Assembly (NCBI GenBank): GCA_964016885.1
Contig: OZ024744.1
Location: forward strand, 74,120,993 to 74,184,992
Source: Eledone cirrhosa
Taxonomy: Eukaryota; Mollusca; Cephalopoda; Octopoda; Eledonidae
Direction of reading: 5' to 3'
Length of the DNA: 64,000 nucleotides
Shown here: positions 11,103 to 22,045 of the stretch, piece after piece
Layout: every line of letters starts with the position of its first letter
How positions within the stretch are numbered: the first letter of the stretch is position 1
Program-made: the position numbers and the translations under genes
The notes under the pieces: model-generated
The model's input: the letters and a program-made list of their open reading frames with translations, nothing else
The model's database searches: none
What the model was told of the DNA's origin: nothing

Positions 11103-13440
11103 TTAATTGTAAGTTGTGATGTTGCTGTTCCACTCATATGTTCTATTTAATTTTGGTTGTAATTCTTTTATGTTTATTGCCTCTGTAATTTGTCTAAACA
11201 TTGCTAAACTTTTCTGTGTGTAGATTCTATTTTTATTTCTATGTTCTCTAATTTACCCTTGTGTTCTATCTTAGCATGTTGGTAGAGTACAGATGATTCT
11301 TTATTATCTTGAAGGTCTCGCCAGTGTTCATTTATCCGTTCCCCTACACTACGAGCTGTCTCACCTATGTACACTATATTTTTGTCTCTACATTGTCCTT
11401 CAGTACATCTTATGCTATACACTACATTTCTAGTTTTACAGTTAATATGGGGGCTTATTTTACAGGTTATACATTTCTTATCTATACATGAGGGTTTTTG
11501 AAAAGGGTATGCCTTGCTAATAAGTGTTTTTACGGAGGTACCTGGTCTTTCTACTATCTTAATATTGAGTTTATGTTTATTTAGGGCCCTTCTATATTTG
11601 TAAGCTAATTCACCTCTAGGGGTTGTATCGATGAACATTACACTCTGGTATTTATTGCTATCATACCATGAGTTTATTCTCTTGGCCTTGTTACTAGTTC
11701 TTTCTATTCTATTCCAAAATTTGCTCCTATACAAGGGGCAGGTCCCATTTGTGTCATTATTTACATTTTTTCCCATTTGGTTCTGGCTCCTCTATACACT
11801 CTGATTTTATCTCTCTGATTGTAGCCAGAGAACTGCATACGGTGGATGAAGTGTTGTATGTGTCTCTCTAGTTCTTCGGGGTTGCACATGCGGGACACAT
11901 TTCTCATCACCCGTACCAAATCCGCAATCAGTATGTTGATTTTGGTATGGTCCGAAATGGCCGAATTGTCGGTGGAGCAGATGTTTGGAAGTCATGGGTT
12001 TGGCATAATGGGAATGGAGGATTTGTTTTTTGTTGTTAATGGTATCTAACCAGAACTCTGTGTCTAGTACAAGTAATCGATGGTTGGGGTGTTTACTTGG
12101 GTAGTCTATAGTAACTCTAATGCTCTGGTGGATGGAGTTTGCTATTTGCTGGATGCTTTCCATTGTGTTTTTCTCTAGTTCCTGACTGTTCTCTAGTGGG
12201 GGTGTCTTAACTACGATGTTTATATCATCTACGTAGCGGGAGTACATTATCAGGGTTAAGGGGTCTTCTAATTGTTCTTTAAGTTTGAGTTTAAGTCTAC
12301 TGTCCCACCATACCATGAATAAGTTAGCTATGTCGCCTGCAATGCTAACACCAATGGCTGCTCCTTCCTCTTGGGCATATGTTTTTCCATTAAATTTGAA
12401 CATATGTTCCTTAAGGGTTAGCTTTATGATGGCCCCTACCGCATGTGCAATCATTTTCTTCAGTTCATCGTGGTTTTCGGGTGTCCGTATGGCTCTGGTC
12501 CACCCGTTCCATCTATCTGTGTGGGTTTTCTTGGCCATTGAGGTAATGGTAGGTGGTCTGCGTCTTGCTGGTCTTGTAGGGCACAGGTTGCTAAGGTCAT
12601 ATGTGTCTAGGTAACTATTACTATAGGTAAGCTTAAGTAGGAGTCCCAGCCAGCTCACTGGTATCAATCGTACGGAACTCAACCTTGCTCTCACTGATCA
12701 TTTCTACGCATTTCTCCACAGCAAAATCCACGTCAATAGATGGATACAGGGACACAACATCCATACTGCCTATTATGCAGTTTGTTAGGTCCCCAGATCG
12801 GTTACTCACGCCGATTCTGCTGAGGAGGTCCTCCGTGCTGTCACATACATCTGGGGCCATTTCAATGATAGGGCGTATGATCAGGGAGAGGGAGTAGGAC
12901 AGTCTGTAGTTACTAGCAATGTTAGCTCTACAGACTGGCCGTGTTGGTGGTCCCGCGACAGGGTCACAGCCCGTTTTATGGTCTTTTCGAAGCCCATACA
13001 ACGCCGGCACGTCATTGTTCCAGGCCTGGAAGTTGTTGGAAGTCCTTTTGTTGGGCTGCATTATATTCGTCCACATCACCATATGGGCATTGAGGGCTTT
13101 TTCTCTATCCTCATGCTCCTGTGGTGTTACCTCTCTTGTGTTAGTGATGTGGGGTTGCATTGCCTGGATGTAGTTTGGCAGGCTGTCAACCGACATTCTG
13201 CCAGACTTGTCTGCTGGAAAGCATGCTATCTCTCCATTACGCGAGCGCTGCATGAGCTTACGCAAGCCATTTGCAGATTTTTCTCCCAGTTGCTGGGCCT
13301 CCATTCTATTATGCTTCTTGCTATACTGTTCTATAATATTTCTAAGTTCGGATCTAGCTATACTAAATTGCGCTTCTGTTTGTTCATCTACCTGCGACGG
13401 CAATTGCGTGCGTTTGTTAAATGGTAAAGTCGTGGCGCGC
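11103..13440 (-). pseudogene. Penelope-like element protein: RT plus GIY-YIG endonuclease (PLE1)
   Basis: Minus-strand remnant of a Penelope-like retroelement, whose protein joins a telomerase-like RT to a GIY-YIG nuclease. In order: an N-terminal region (about 13440-13000), PALYGLRKDHK, RT motif A GSMDVVSLYPSID (near 12760), motif B EEGAAIGVSIAGDIAN (near 12340), motif C YSRYVDD (near 12230), LVLDTEFWLD, then GIY-YIG VYIGETARSVGERINEH (near 11350). The C-terminus with RQITEAIN ends at TAA 11103-11105. At least three frameshifts (about 12650, 11790 and 11205) split it. The 5' side stops in a (GT)n tract without a clear start, so the copy is probably 5'-truncated. Motif assignment is firm; family within PLEs is not. 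Confidence 0.9.
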
Positions 13441-13468
13441 GCGTGTGTGTGTGTGTGTGTGTGTGTGC
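13441..13468. repeat. (GT)n microsatellite
   Basis: GCGCGCGTGTGTGT-type dinucleotide tract directly at the upstream border of the Penelope-like coding region. Confidence 0.95.
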
Positions 13469-13688
13469 ATATTCCTTAGTTAACGGAGATCTTATTCAGG
13501 CCAAGGTAATAAAACTCTTTTTTCAAACTTCTCTGTCCATCATAGCTATCTTCAGTTTCTGGACCAATTCTAGGCCCGTATGCTACTTCAAGTTATCAAT
13601 ATGTATGACACAAACCAAGCTTTCCCACTCTATATTGTGGATTTCACAGGATCAGCTTTATTGCTCCCTCTTTTGAATATTGTATATA
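13469..13688. other. Spacer
   Basis: No gene or repeat recognised between PLE1 and the SINE. Confidence 0.5.
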
Positions 13689-13865
13689 ATTGTTTCTACT
13701 TTAGGCACAAGGCCAGCAATTACCCAGTGCATTACTGGTACTTTATTTTATCGACCCCGTAAGGATGAAAGGCAAAGTCAACCTCGGCGGGATCTGAACT
13801 CAGATCGTAAAGGGACGTAACTATGCTGGAAAGCATGGCGTCCGACCCTCTACCGATACTGCCAT
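13689..13865 (-). mobile_element. tRNA-derived SINE, near full length
   Basis: Minus-strand copy of the octopus-type SINE with its head (GGCAGTATCGGTAGAGGGTC on the minus strand), B-box-like GTTCAGATCC, GATAAAATAAAGTACC, the CAGTAATGCACTGGG segment and the GTAGAAACAATT end. Its flanks TGTATATAA and TGTAAATAA may be a diverged duplication. Compared with other copies the head is complete. Confidence 0.85.
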
Positions 13866-15555
13866 GTAAATAATGTTGTGACATTAGTAATCTACATACT
13901 TTGATCTTCACACTTACTTATCGGAGGTTTCTATATAAGTCTTCGTTTGTCAAGAACTGCAGCCATTTCACACATATGCTAACATAACCTTGCGTAACAA
14001 ACATCAATACACTTTTCTACCCATTCTTGTCGTTGTCTCTATCTCAGTGTTATAGAAGAGCATTGATTTTACAGTGGCTGGACACAACCTTACCCTTGAC
14101 TTCCAGATTTCCTGCAGTTTATGCAGCATTGGCCATGCCTGAGCTTTCCTGATTTTCATATCAGAGTTTTTCATCCAAAATAGGTTAGATACTTGATATT
14201 TTTAATTGCATTCAGCTTTCTTATCATTGTGGTGGTATTTCATGAAGTCATGTAACTACGCTTCCATGTACTAATCCAAATAAGTTTATACATTATACCA
14301 TAAATACATTCCTAAAGTTCAATTCAAAATTCTAACCTTGTGCCGATGGGAGAAAATTAATTCCACATAAAAATAGTAGATATGACCGCAATAATTTAAT
14401 CGGCGAACAAAATTCTTTACGAAAATCACTGCTCTTACTTTCTGTGCTACTTCCAAATCCGAAACAAGGATAAAATAAACGAAACTGATTGCTAGATCAT
14501 TTTAAAGATTTGAATTTTAAATATTATTAATTTGTATGATAATTTGCAGTATGAACGATATTTTCAAACCCTAAAGGGTTTGAAAACATTTCACCGTTGA
14601 ACAAACAATCTTTTTTCTACACATACCTTATCTACAATTTGTTAAGATTTTCAATCGATGTTTTATATACAATCGGAAGAAAATAGATATCGGCTGAGAT
14701 AGATTTTCAACGTATAGATTACATACATAAAGTTAAAGAGGCTTTTGTAGATTGTTCGAAGCACTGTGTAAATTGTATTAAATTGTGTTCTGTTCGAAAG
14801 CTACAACATTGTGAATTGGATGGTAAATGTTAAAAATATGCTGATAAAAATTATGTTGTGATGTTACCTTGAGGTTCTTTATAGGTCCTTATATTTCGGG
14901 ATAAAAAGCCTTCATCAAAAGATTAGTAGGAGAAACTAGGTCAGAACTGTATAAATATGTATTGTCTCTCTTAAGTGCCATTTAAAAAAAAATTGATTAT
15001 GGTATTTTTCTCTTTGAACGACAAAAGTATACAACTCCGTATTTTATGTTTCTGCCATTACAAAACTATCTTACCGAGAACAAATAACAAAGCTTATTGC
15101 ATTGACAAAATGCCAAATCAATGTACATGGATATCAAAACAAAGTATACATAATATGTAGCATAGATCTTCTGCTACGTTCCTTATTTGCCCAGGAAGGA
15201 CGAAAGAGAAGGTTAATTCCGATTGAAATAAACATCTGAGAGGAGAAGTACATTTTTCTGTGATTACAGTGGCATAAAAATTCTAAGTTAGGTACAAGAA
15301 TCACAAGTTTTGAGGAAGGGGTATACCAAGTGAAATAGACACCAGCACATAACTGTTATTTTTCATCGACCTCGGAAGGATAAAAGGGAAACTCAGACAA
15401 GAAATTTAAAATAGAATATTAAAGAACGTAATTAAATAGAGAACAATGCATTTATTCCGGCGATTTGTGATTGAAATCATAACAGATAAGAATAATGAAT
15501 ATTGTTACCCATTTTACCATTTCATTGTGGTCTTGCACCATTTACTATCACTGGT
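13866..15555. other. About 1.7 kb anonymous sequence
   Basis: No recognisable gene. Short open frames have no motif. The one notable structure is a perfect 12-bp hairpin at 14561-14586 with a two-base loop. Confidence 0.5.
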
Positions 15556-17480
15556 GTAGATAATCTCTCTCTATACCTTCACTCTCCTTTCCAAGTGAAA
15601 CCATTTATGGTTCAATGAGAGCTTAATCGAAGAGGAACACGTCTGACTCTTGTTCTTCTAACCTCGTACAATCATGTCCTCGTTCGTAATAGCCAGCCGA
15701 CAGGAATATATGCTTGCCTCTGTTAAAGCTGAGCAATGGAGTGATATTCTCAATTGATTCGAATGATGGCTGGATCCATTATACATGCGACAAAAGAACT
15801 CGACACGTCAGTAATAGTGGGACAGCATGCGAGTGCATGCAGAACGATGTTGTCGCACCTAGAACAGGCTCATCTGATGGCAATTACATACACTGAAGAG
15901 GTTATCCTGAACTGAAAGATTCCTCCCAGTTTTCAGTTCAGTCAAAAGAACAAACTGCGGAAAGGCGTGCCTTACGAACGGAGCCCACATAAATACACCA
16001 ACCACATCTGCGCTTTAGCAGCCATGACATGCCACTGCATGATGGTGATGGAACTCATTTCTCTAGAAGAAGTAGAAGGTAAATCTGGTCAGACGAAGCC
16101 CAGATCTTCGGTCCTTGAGAATGTATGACAGAGCGCCAGTAACTGATACTAGTTAGTCATTCGCCTCTGTCCGACATGTCAGGGACAGCTTTCTTTTGGA
16201 ACATTTCAGGGTGATATTGTTGATCCTGCTCGAAATCTCATCTGAGTTCCTGTCCATCTTGTAGTGGAACGGAACCAGATCTTGAGTAGTTTAATCAGTT
16301 CGACCGTCCAATGCCCATGACCCTGTCTGCTGGCGGAGTCATCACTCTCCAGGTTTAGAGATACAAAAATACTTACTTGTTTTAACTAATCATTGTCACC
16401 ACCGGGTATTTATTTAGAACGGTTCTGATCACTTTCCCTAACCCTCTATCGGACATCTTTTCGGTGACAGACACCGCATACAACGAACGGTTTTCAAGCT
16501 TCTGCAGCCGTAGCTTGAGAGCCAGCTTGTACAGAAGTGCTAAGACAGGGGATCAAAGAACGATCACCGAAATAATCCCCGGCGACATATGCCAGGCTCT
16601 TTGCTAACTCCAAAATCTTAAACTCTGCTTTTAGCAGATAAATGGGCCGGAAATTGTCTAACGAGTCAAGTTTATTGGCGCCTTCTCTCAGCATCATCAG
16701 CACAATCTAGCTCGCGTAATTGGCAATATTTCCGTTTTGCTTCCTCTTATAAAAGTGGTCTGTAACGAGGTCGATAAATAAGTCTGGCACGAATTAGTAA
16801 AGCTCATAGTCAACATCATCGAAATCTACCGTATCTCGGTTGGTTGCAATCTCTATCCTCTTCCGTTGAGAGTGATGCAGGCCATCAATATGTGTTCTAG
16901 CATCCGCCAGAAACCATCTTCGAAACACAGACCACCCTGTACATTCGATGAACGCGAGGCTGAACGACCGCACACACCGGCTTGGAATTGAGCATCACAC
17001 ATCTGTCTTCGTCCTTCAAAGACTAAAACACGTGTTTGTTTGCAGGTCGTGCATCTGTTAACCCAGTCTATCGAACGAATTTCGTAGACTTTTGTCGAAT
17101 CATTCGCACCTTTAGCATACCCGTCACGACACCTCTCCTCACGACTCTTCTGTCTTGTCCAGGAGCTCTCGCTATCCTCTATCTCTTTCTATCACAACAT
17201 GTCTTTGAGGATAGCACCCATCAACTGCCGGTTAACGAAGTCATTAATTGTGGGTCTTTAGTCTTTCCGTAACGAGAAAAAGAACCTCTCAACTTCCAGT
17301 AACCCGATCTCAACGTATGCGCCTTATCTAAAGCATTTACTTGTATCACTAATTTGTGGTCTGTGTACCAGGAACTCTGAATTATGAACAGATTTATCTC
17401 TGTCCACTGATAATGATTTGGATAATTATTTGGTTGCCTCTAAAGCATATTACCGAAATCTAATCGGTATCTAACAGCTA
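15556..17480 (-). pseudogene. Ancient Tx1-type LINE ORF2 relic (copy H)
   Basis: Collinear by eye with copy C although no long frame remains. The RT C-terminal part aligns at 15560-15910 (GATGGCTGGATCCATTATAC against GATAGCTGGATCCGTCCTAC in C). The region after the RT active site aligns at 16140-16330. The minus-strand frame near 16700-16590 still reads LDNFRPIYLLKAEFKILELAKSLA, equivalent to DNFRPITLLNTEFKILAKVLE. The post-endonuclease region (CTTCCAGTAACCCG, AATTTGTGGTCTGTGTACC) lies at 17300-17375. Many indels and substitutions make this the oldest copy in the window. Parts of the RT core are missing. Confidence 0.75.
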
Positions 17481-17555
17481 GAAACCCCCGGGCAGGTTTG
17501 CGAGGCTATTACATTCGCTTTACTGTGTGTCTAAGATGCAGTTCAACTCACAAAC

Positions 17556-17716
17556 AGCAGTAACAGATAGGCTAACAACCCCTGAAGATAGTAATAGATA
17601 GGCTAACAACCCCTGAAGATAGTAATGGATAGGCTAACAACCCCTGAAGATAGTAATAGATAGGCTAACAACCCCTGAAGATAGTAATAGATAGGCTAAC
17701 AACCCCTGAAGATACA
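17556..17716. repeat. 31-bp minisatellite, about five units
   Basis: The block GGCTAACAACCCCTGAAGAT recurs at 17570, 17601, 17632, 17663 and 17694, an exact 31-bp period with only single-base differences. It is non-coding. Confidence 0.95.
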
Positions 17717-18235
17717 TAGCCGCCATAGCATGGGCGGCCAGCAATCTGATCCCACCACAAGAATTACAACTCACACAAACTTTAACGTCTAGTTCAATGA
17801 ATAACTTCTAGACATTGAGGCTGAAACCTGTCCGGAAGAGCACTGTCAGCTCCACCTCTCATTCCCGATGCGAATAACTCATAGTCGACCGAAATTGGTG
17901 TGTCGAAAAATTACGCATTTCTTGTAAAGGAATTGGTCAAGAGATTACTACTGGCTTTGCTTCGTTGTCGTTGTTGTTGTAAATGTTGTTGTTAGGCAAG
18001 GGAAGAACATTTTCAATTAATATTTTCTGCGATTGATCTAAAAGCAGCTGCTTTAGTTGTTGCTACTGTTGTTGCGATTTGTCTTGCAATTCTTATAGTG
18101 GTTGTCGAGGATATGCTCTCTGTCAATTTGACTGACAGACTGATGTGTACTACAACTGAAAACAGATATTCGAACAAACCCCATAGGTCAAATAGTTTAG
18201 GACACTGGACGTTGATGATACCACCAACAACAACA
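17717..18235. other. Spacer without genes
   Basis: Contains GTTGTTGTTGTAAATGTTG-type short repeats near 17965-18075. A 62-codon open frame here has no recognisable motif. Confidence 0.5.
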
Positions 18236-18254
18236 ACTATAATAATAATAATAA
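18236..18254. repeat. (AAT)n tract at LINE copy E 3' end
   Basis: Short AAT/TAA microsatellite. Read on the minus strand it is the (ATT)n that follows the 3' end of Tx1-type copy E. Confidence 0.85.
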
Positions 18255-19505
18255 TGATTTCATTTATTGGGTTGCATCAAGAATAATATTACAGATGGCA
18301 CAGGACGGTACAGGCCGGTACGATGTGGGTTTTGTGCGTGTAAATATTTGTTATTGGATTGGCAGTATCGGTAGAGGTTCGGACGCCATGCTTTGACGCA
18401 TAGAGTTACGGCCCTTGCCATTCTGAGTTCAAATCCCGCCGAGGTTAACTTTGCCTTTCATCCTTACGGGGTCGATAAAATAAAGTACCAGTAATGTACT
18501 GGGTAATTTTCTGGCCTTGTGCCAATAGTAGAAACAATTATTTCTATAAGAAAAGAAAAAGAAAAAGACATAGAAACATATATATATATAAACAATAAAA
18601 ACAATAAAATTGAAACGATGAAAAATTGCCCAATAGGGGGGAACCTCCGAGGGTTACTCGTGGCGAAAACCACACAAAAGACCACGGCCACCCTGACCAC
18701 CAGGGCAAGCACCCTCTCTCAATTTTTCCATCTCTCAAACTACAGACGTATATTCAGAGTGGTCCCGTTCACTTGGAGCATTCTCGCTACATTCATCCAC
18801 CTTTCAACAAACTTGCTAGAAGGCAGCACTTGCCTCTCCACCCTGATTTTCCTCTTCAATTGAAACTTGAAAAAGTTAATTAGGGATTCGATCGCGCAGG
18901 TTTCCTTAAACACCCTCTCTATGATGTATCGCATGAGGTGGAGGTTGTCGTGTATTGATCTGTCCGGAATGGCGCATCTCTGCGCCTCTCCCACCAGACC
19001 CTTGACGACAAGCGCCAACCTCGTTGCAAACACCTTGGCCAAAATCTTGAACTCTGCGTTTAGCAGGGTTATGGGCCTGAAATTATCGATAACATCCCCC
19101 TTGTTCGGGTCTTTTCTCAGCAGCGCCAACACTCCCCGGCTCACAAAACTGTCAATGCTCCCGTTCTGTTGCCAGTTGCAGTAGACGTCTGCCAAGTGGT
19201 CACCGAACAAGTCTGGCATAAATGATTAAAGCTCGTAGGGCAGACCATCCAAACCTAGCGATTTACCCCTCGTGCAGTTCGCCATTGCTTCCCGTATTTC
19301 CCCGGCTGTTATTGGCTTTTCGCAACACTGTGCTGCGGTCGTCGAGAGCCGAGGCAGTCTGTCGAGGTATGCTCTGAAGTCCATACCCCGATTCGGACCG
19401 CCGCTACTCCCGAACAGTTCAGAAAAGTGCTGCTGAAAAGCTTCACACATCTGCTCGTGTTCGAGTAACATGCACCGGTTTTGGTCAGACAAAGACCGAA
19501 TTGTG
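18255..19505 (-). mobile_element. Tx1-type LINE copy E: 5'-truncated, internally deleted, carrying a SINE
   Basis: Minus-strand LINE fragment. On the minus strand it runs from within the ORF2 region before RT, through KSLGLDGLPYEL, NFRPITLLNAEFKILAKV and EAQRCAIPDRSIHDNLHLMRYIIERV (18920-19230). It then jumps at about 18890-18900 straight to the last residues of ORF2 (ESLINFFKFQLKRKIRVE), so about 1.5 kb including the catalytic RT core is deleted relative to copy D. The 3' UTR has CCCCCTATTGGG near 18635 and is interrupted by a SINE (18356-18537). The 5' end meets a plus-strand RLE-type LINE fragment at about 19505 without spacer. Confidence 0.85.
18356..18537 (+). mobile_element. tRNA-derived SINE nested in LINE copy E
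   Basis: Plus-strand, full-headed copy (GGCAGTATCGGTAGAGG head, GTTCAAATCCCGCCGAGG B-box region, GTAGAAACAA tail). It is flanked by TTATT at 18351-18355 and 18538-18542. The same LINE 3' UTR in copy D (around 35440-35460) reads TTGTTATTTCTATAAG without the SINE, which gives the empty site and confirms the element's ends. Confidence 0.92.
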
Positions 19506-20174
19506 GTTAACACCATATTTACGAGGACGAAGCTAGCCCACTGTGTAGGATCTGTGGAGAGAGAGAGGAGACTGTGGCTCACATTGTATGCGAGTGTAAA
19601 TACCTAGCCCAGACTCACTATAAAGGCTGGAGACAAGATGTGATGGCACCTATGCAAAGTAGATGATTTACCGCATTCTGAGAAGTGGTATGAGCATAAG
19701 CCAGAGTCGGTGATAGAAAACGATCAGGTGAAGGTGCTGTGGGGTTTTAGGATACAGACAGACAAGAAACTAGAACACAATAGGCCTGACCTGGTGGCTT
19801 TGGACAAGGAAAAAAGATCGTGCCTGATTGTAGATGTAGCCTGCCCATTTGACATGAGAGTGCAAGAAAAGGAGAGGGAGAAAATTAACCGATACCAGGA
19901 CTTAAAATGGGAGGTAAAAAGGATTTGGAACTGCCATGAAGTCAGAGTCGTCCCGATTGTCATAGGCGCACTAGGTAATATCTCAAAGAGTTTTCAATGA
20001 TGGTTAAAGAAAATTAGTTCAGCCCCTCTTTTTGGAACACTTCAAAAGGCATGCTTGCTGGGAACAGCAAGAACCCTCCGATACTTCCTGAATATCTGAG
20101 GCTGCAGGTAGTGGCTTGATATTCATTTCAACAAACTTTCCAGTTAACTAACATCAATGACTGAGACTCAAAGA

Positions 20175-20175
<1 letters not shown>
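19504..20175 (+). mobile_element. RLE-type LINE, 3' fragment (copy G'')
   Basis: 5'-truncated copy of the element at 30.6-35.3 kb. It encodes the end of the protein: the Cys/His motif CRICGEREETVAHIVCEC near 19545-19600, then the restriction-like endonuclease core RPDLVALDKEKRSCLIVD near 19780-19835 (P-D, 14 residues, D), then NRYQDLKWEVKRIW and VVPIVIGALG. Relative to copy G it lacks about 18 bp near 19645, and a TGA at 19998-20000 cuts the C-terminus. It ends at an AAT tract. It begins exactly where copy E ends. Confidence 0.85.
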
Positions 20176-20399
<224 letters not shown>

Positions 20400-20586
20400 T
20401 AATAATAATAAAATCAACAATGTAGCTGACAAGAATAATAGTAATAATAAAAATAGCAATGACAACATCGACGTCAGTATGGAAAATAATATATATATAT
20501 ATACACACACATATGTATATATATATGAGTGTATATATATGTATATATAAGTATGTATACGTACATACATATATGTATACAGATGT

Positions 20587-21178
20587 ACAGTAGAATGTAT
20601 ATATATATACATACATGCACATATATATATATATGTACGTATGGATTTACCGAACATTTATTATAATGCTCGGTGTGTTTGTAAACAAACATCCCGAATT
20701 AAGCCATACAGTGTTTAGTAACCATCGTTGCCCTTTTGTTCAACACTGACAAAGGAACGATGTACTATAATAAATGTTCGGTAAATCCATACGTACATAT
20801 ATATATATATGTGTGCATGTATGTATATATATATATACTACTGTACGTCTGTATACATATATGTATGTACATATACATACTTATATTTAAGTAACAGCCG
20901 TACTAAGAGGGAGAAATGAAATTTAGTTTCATTTTTTCCGTTTATCGTTTTCGGTGCGCCCCGCCGATTAACTCACTCGATATGCAAATTAGGCTGCTCA
21001 GCCGTTAATATGCATAAGGACAGTATATACTTTCAGACATTGTTCAATCATCCAGCAGGAAGGTATACGGTGCTGACGATAGCTAATAAGCTTGAAACTA
21101 GTACATCTTTCCTTTGTCAGTGTTGAACAAAAGACCAACGATGGTTGCTAATCACTGTACGGCTTAATTCGGGATAAT
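20587..21178. mobile_element. Fold-back (MITE-like) element, copy 2
   Basis: Second copy of the element at 270-842. It contains two interleaved inverted repeats: 20636-20665 against 20766-20795 (30 bp, perfect, extended by matching TA-rich flanks), and about 20697-20766 against 21099-21170 (about 70 bp, including CAACACTGACAAAGGAA). The segment 20770-21170 is collinear with 270-660. The copies are different partial versions of one palindromic element. It is non-coding and is followed immediately by a LINE fragment at 21179. Confidence 0.7.
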
Positions 21179-21767
21179 GTGTAAGCATTTTGAGGTGCCC
21201 CAACAAAAGAATTGGTGGGAGCATCAACTACTTCCCATACTTGAAAAAGATCACATCTCAATCTTGTGGAACTTTAGCATCGAAACAGACCGAAAAATAG
21301 ATGCAAACAGACCTGATATAATATTGAAGGACTTTAAAAAGAGGGTATGCCTGCGAATTGATATAACCGTTCCAATAGACAAGAATGTATCTATAAAAAC
21401 AATTGAAAAATTGAGCAAGTATAAGGACCTGGAGATAGAAATTGGAAAAATATGGAAATTGTGAATTAAAACAATACCAGTGGTTGTAGGCGCTCTAGGA
21501 ATGATACCTAAGGGGTCTAATGATTACTTATCGCAAATCCCAGGAAACCCGCGTATAGGAGAAATACAAAAGATAGTACTAATGGAAACTGCCCATATAC
21601 TAAGGAAGATCCTGTCAATATAAGTAGATCACAAGTCTAAACACTAAAGATGCATGTGTGAGTATGTATGTTCTTCTCTTGAACATGACAGACCTTGTTG
21701 TCACTTGAGGTCACTGGTTGTGACTTGGTGATAACTCGTATGAACATAAAGCAAGATAAATGCAACT
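21179..21767 (+). mobile_element. RLE-type LINE, 3' fragment (copy F')
   Basis: 5'-truncated copy of the element at 27.8-30.2 kb. It retains WWEHQLLPILEKDHISILW and the endonuclease core RPDIILKDFKKRVCLRID, where the last D is the second acidic residue. The frame is then cut by TGA at 21462-21464, where copy F has AGA. The 3' UTR (GATGCATGTGTGAGTATGTA onward) nearly matches copy F and ends in a TAA tract. It abuts a fold-back element upstream and the 3' tail of LINE copy C downstream. Confidence 0.88.

Positions 21768-21802
<35 letters not shown>
21768..21802. repeat. (TAA)n tract shared by two LINE tails
   Basis: About eleven TAA/AAT units between the 3' end of plus-strand copy F' and the 3' end of minus-strand copy C. 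Confidence 0.95.
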
Positions 21803-21803
<1 letters not shown>

Positions 21804-22045
21804 TTTTCTTTATTAACCACAAGGGTTCACATAAAGTAGACATTAAGGACAGTACAGGACAATACAGGACGGTACAAATGGGCATTTCTGCGTGTAAAAA
21901 AACAGAGGTTGAAATAAAATAACAAAGAAAAATTCCCCAATAGGGGGGAGACTTCCAAGGGACATTTGTGGAGAAAGCCCATTAAAAGACCACAGTGGCC
22001 CTGACCACCAGGGCAAGTGCCCTCTCCCAGTTTTCCACCTTTAAT

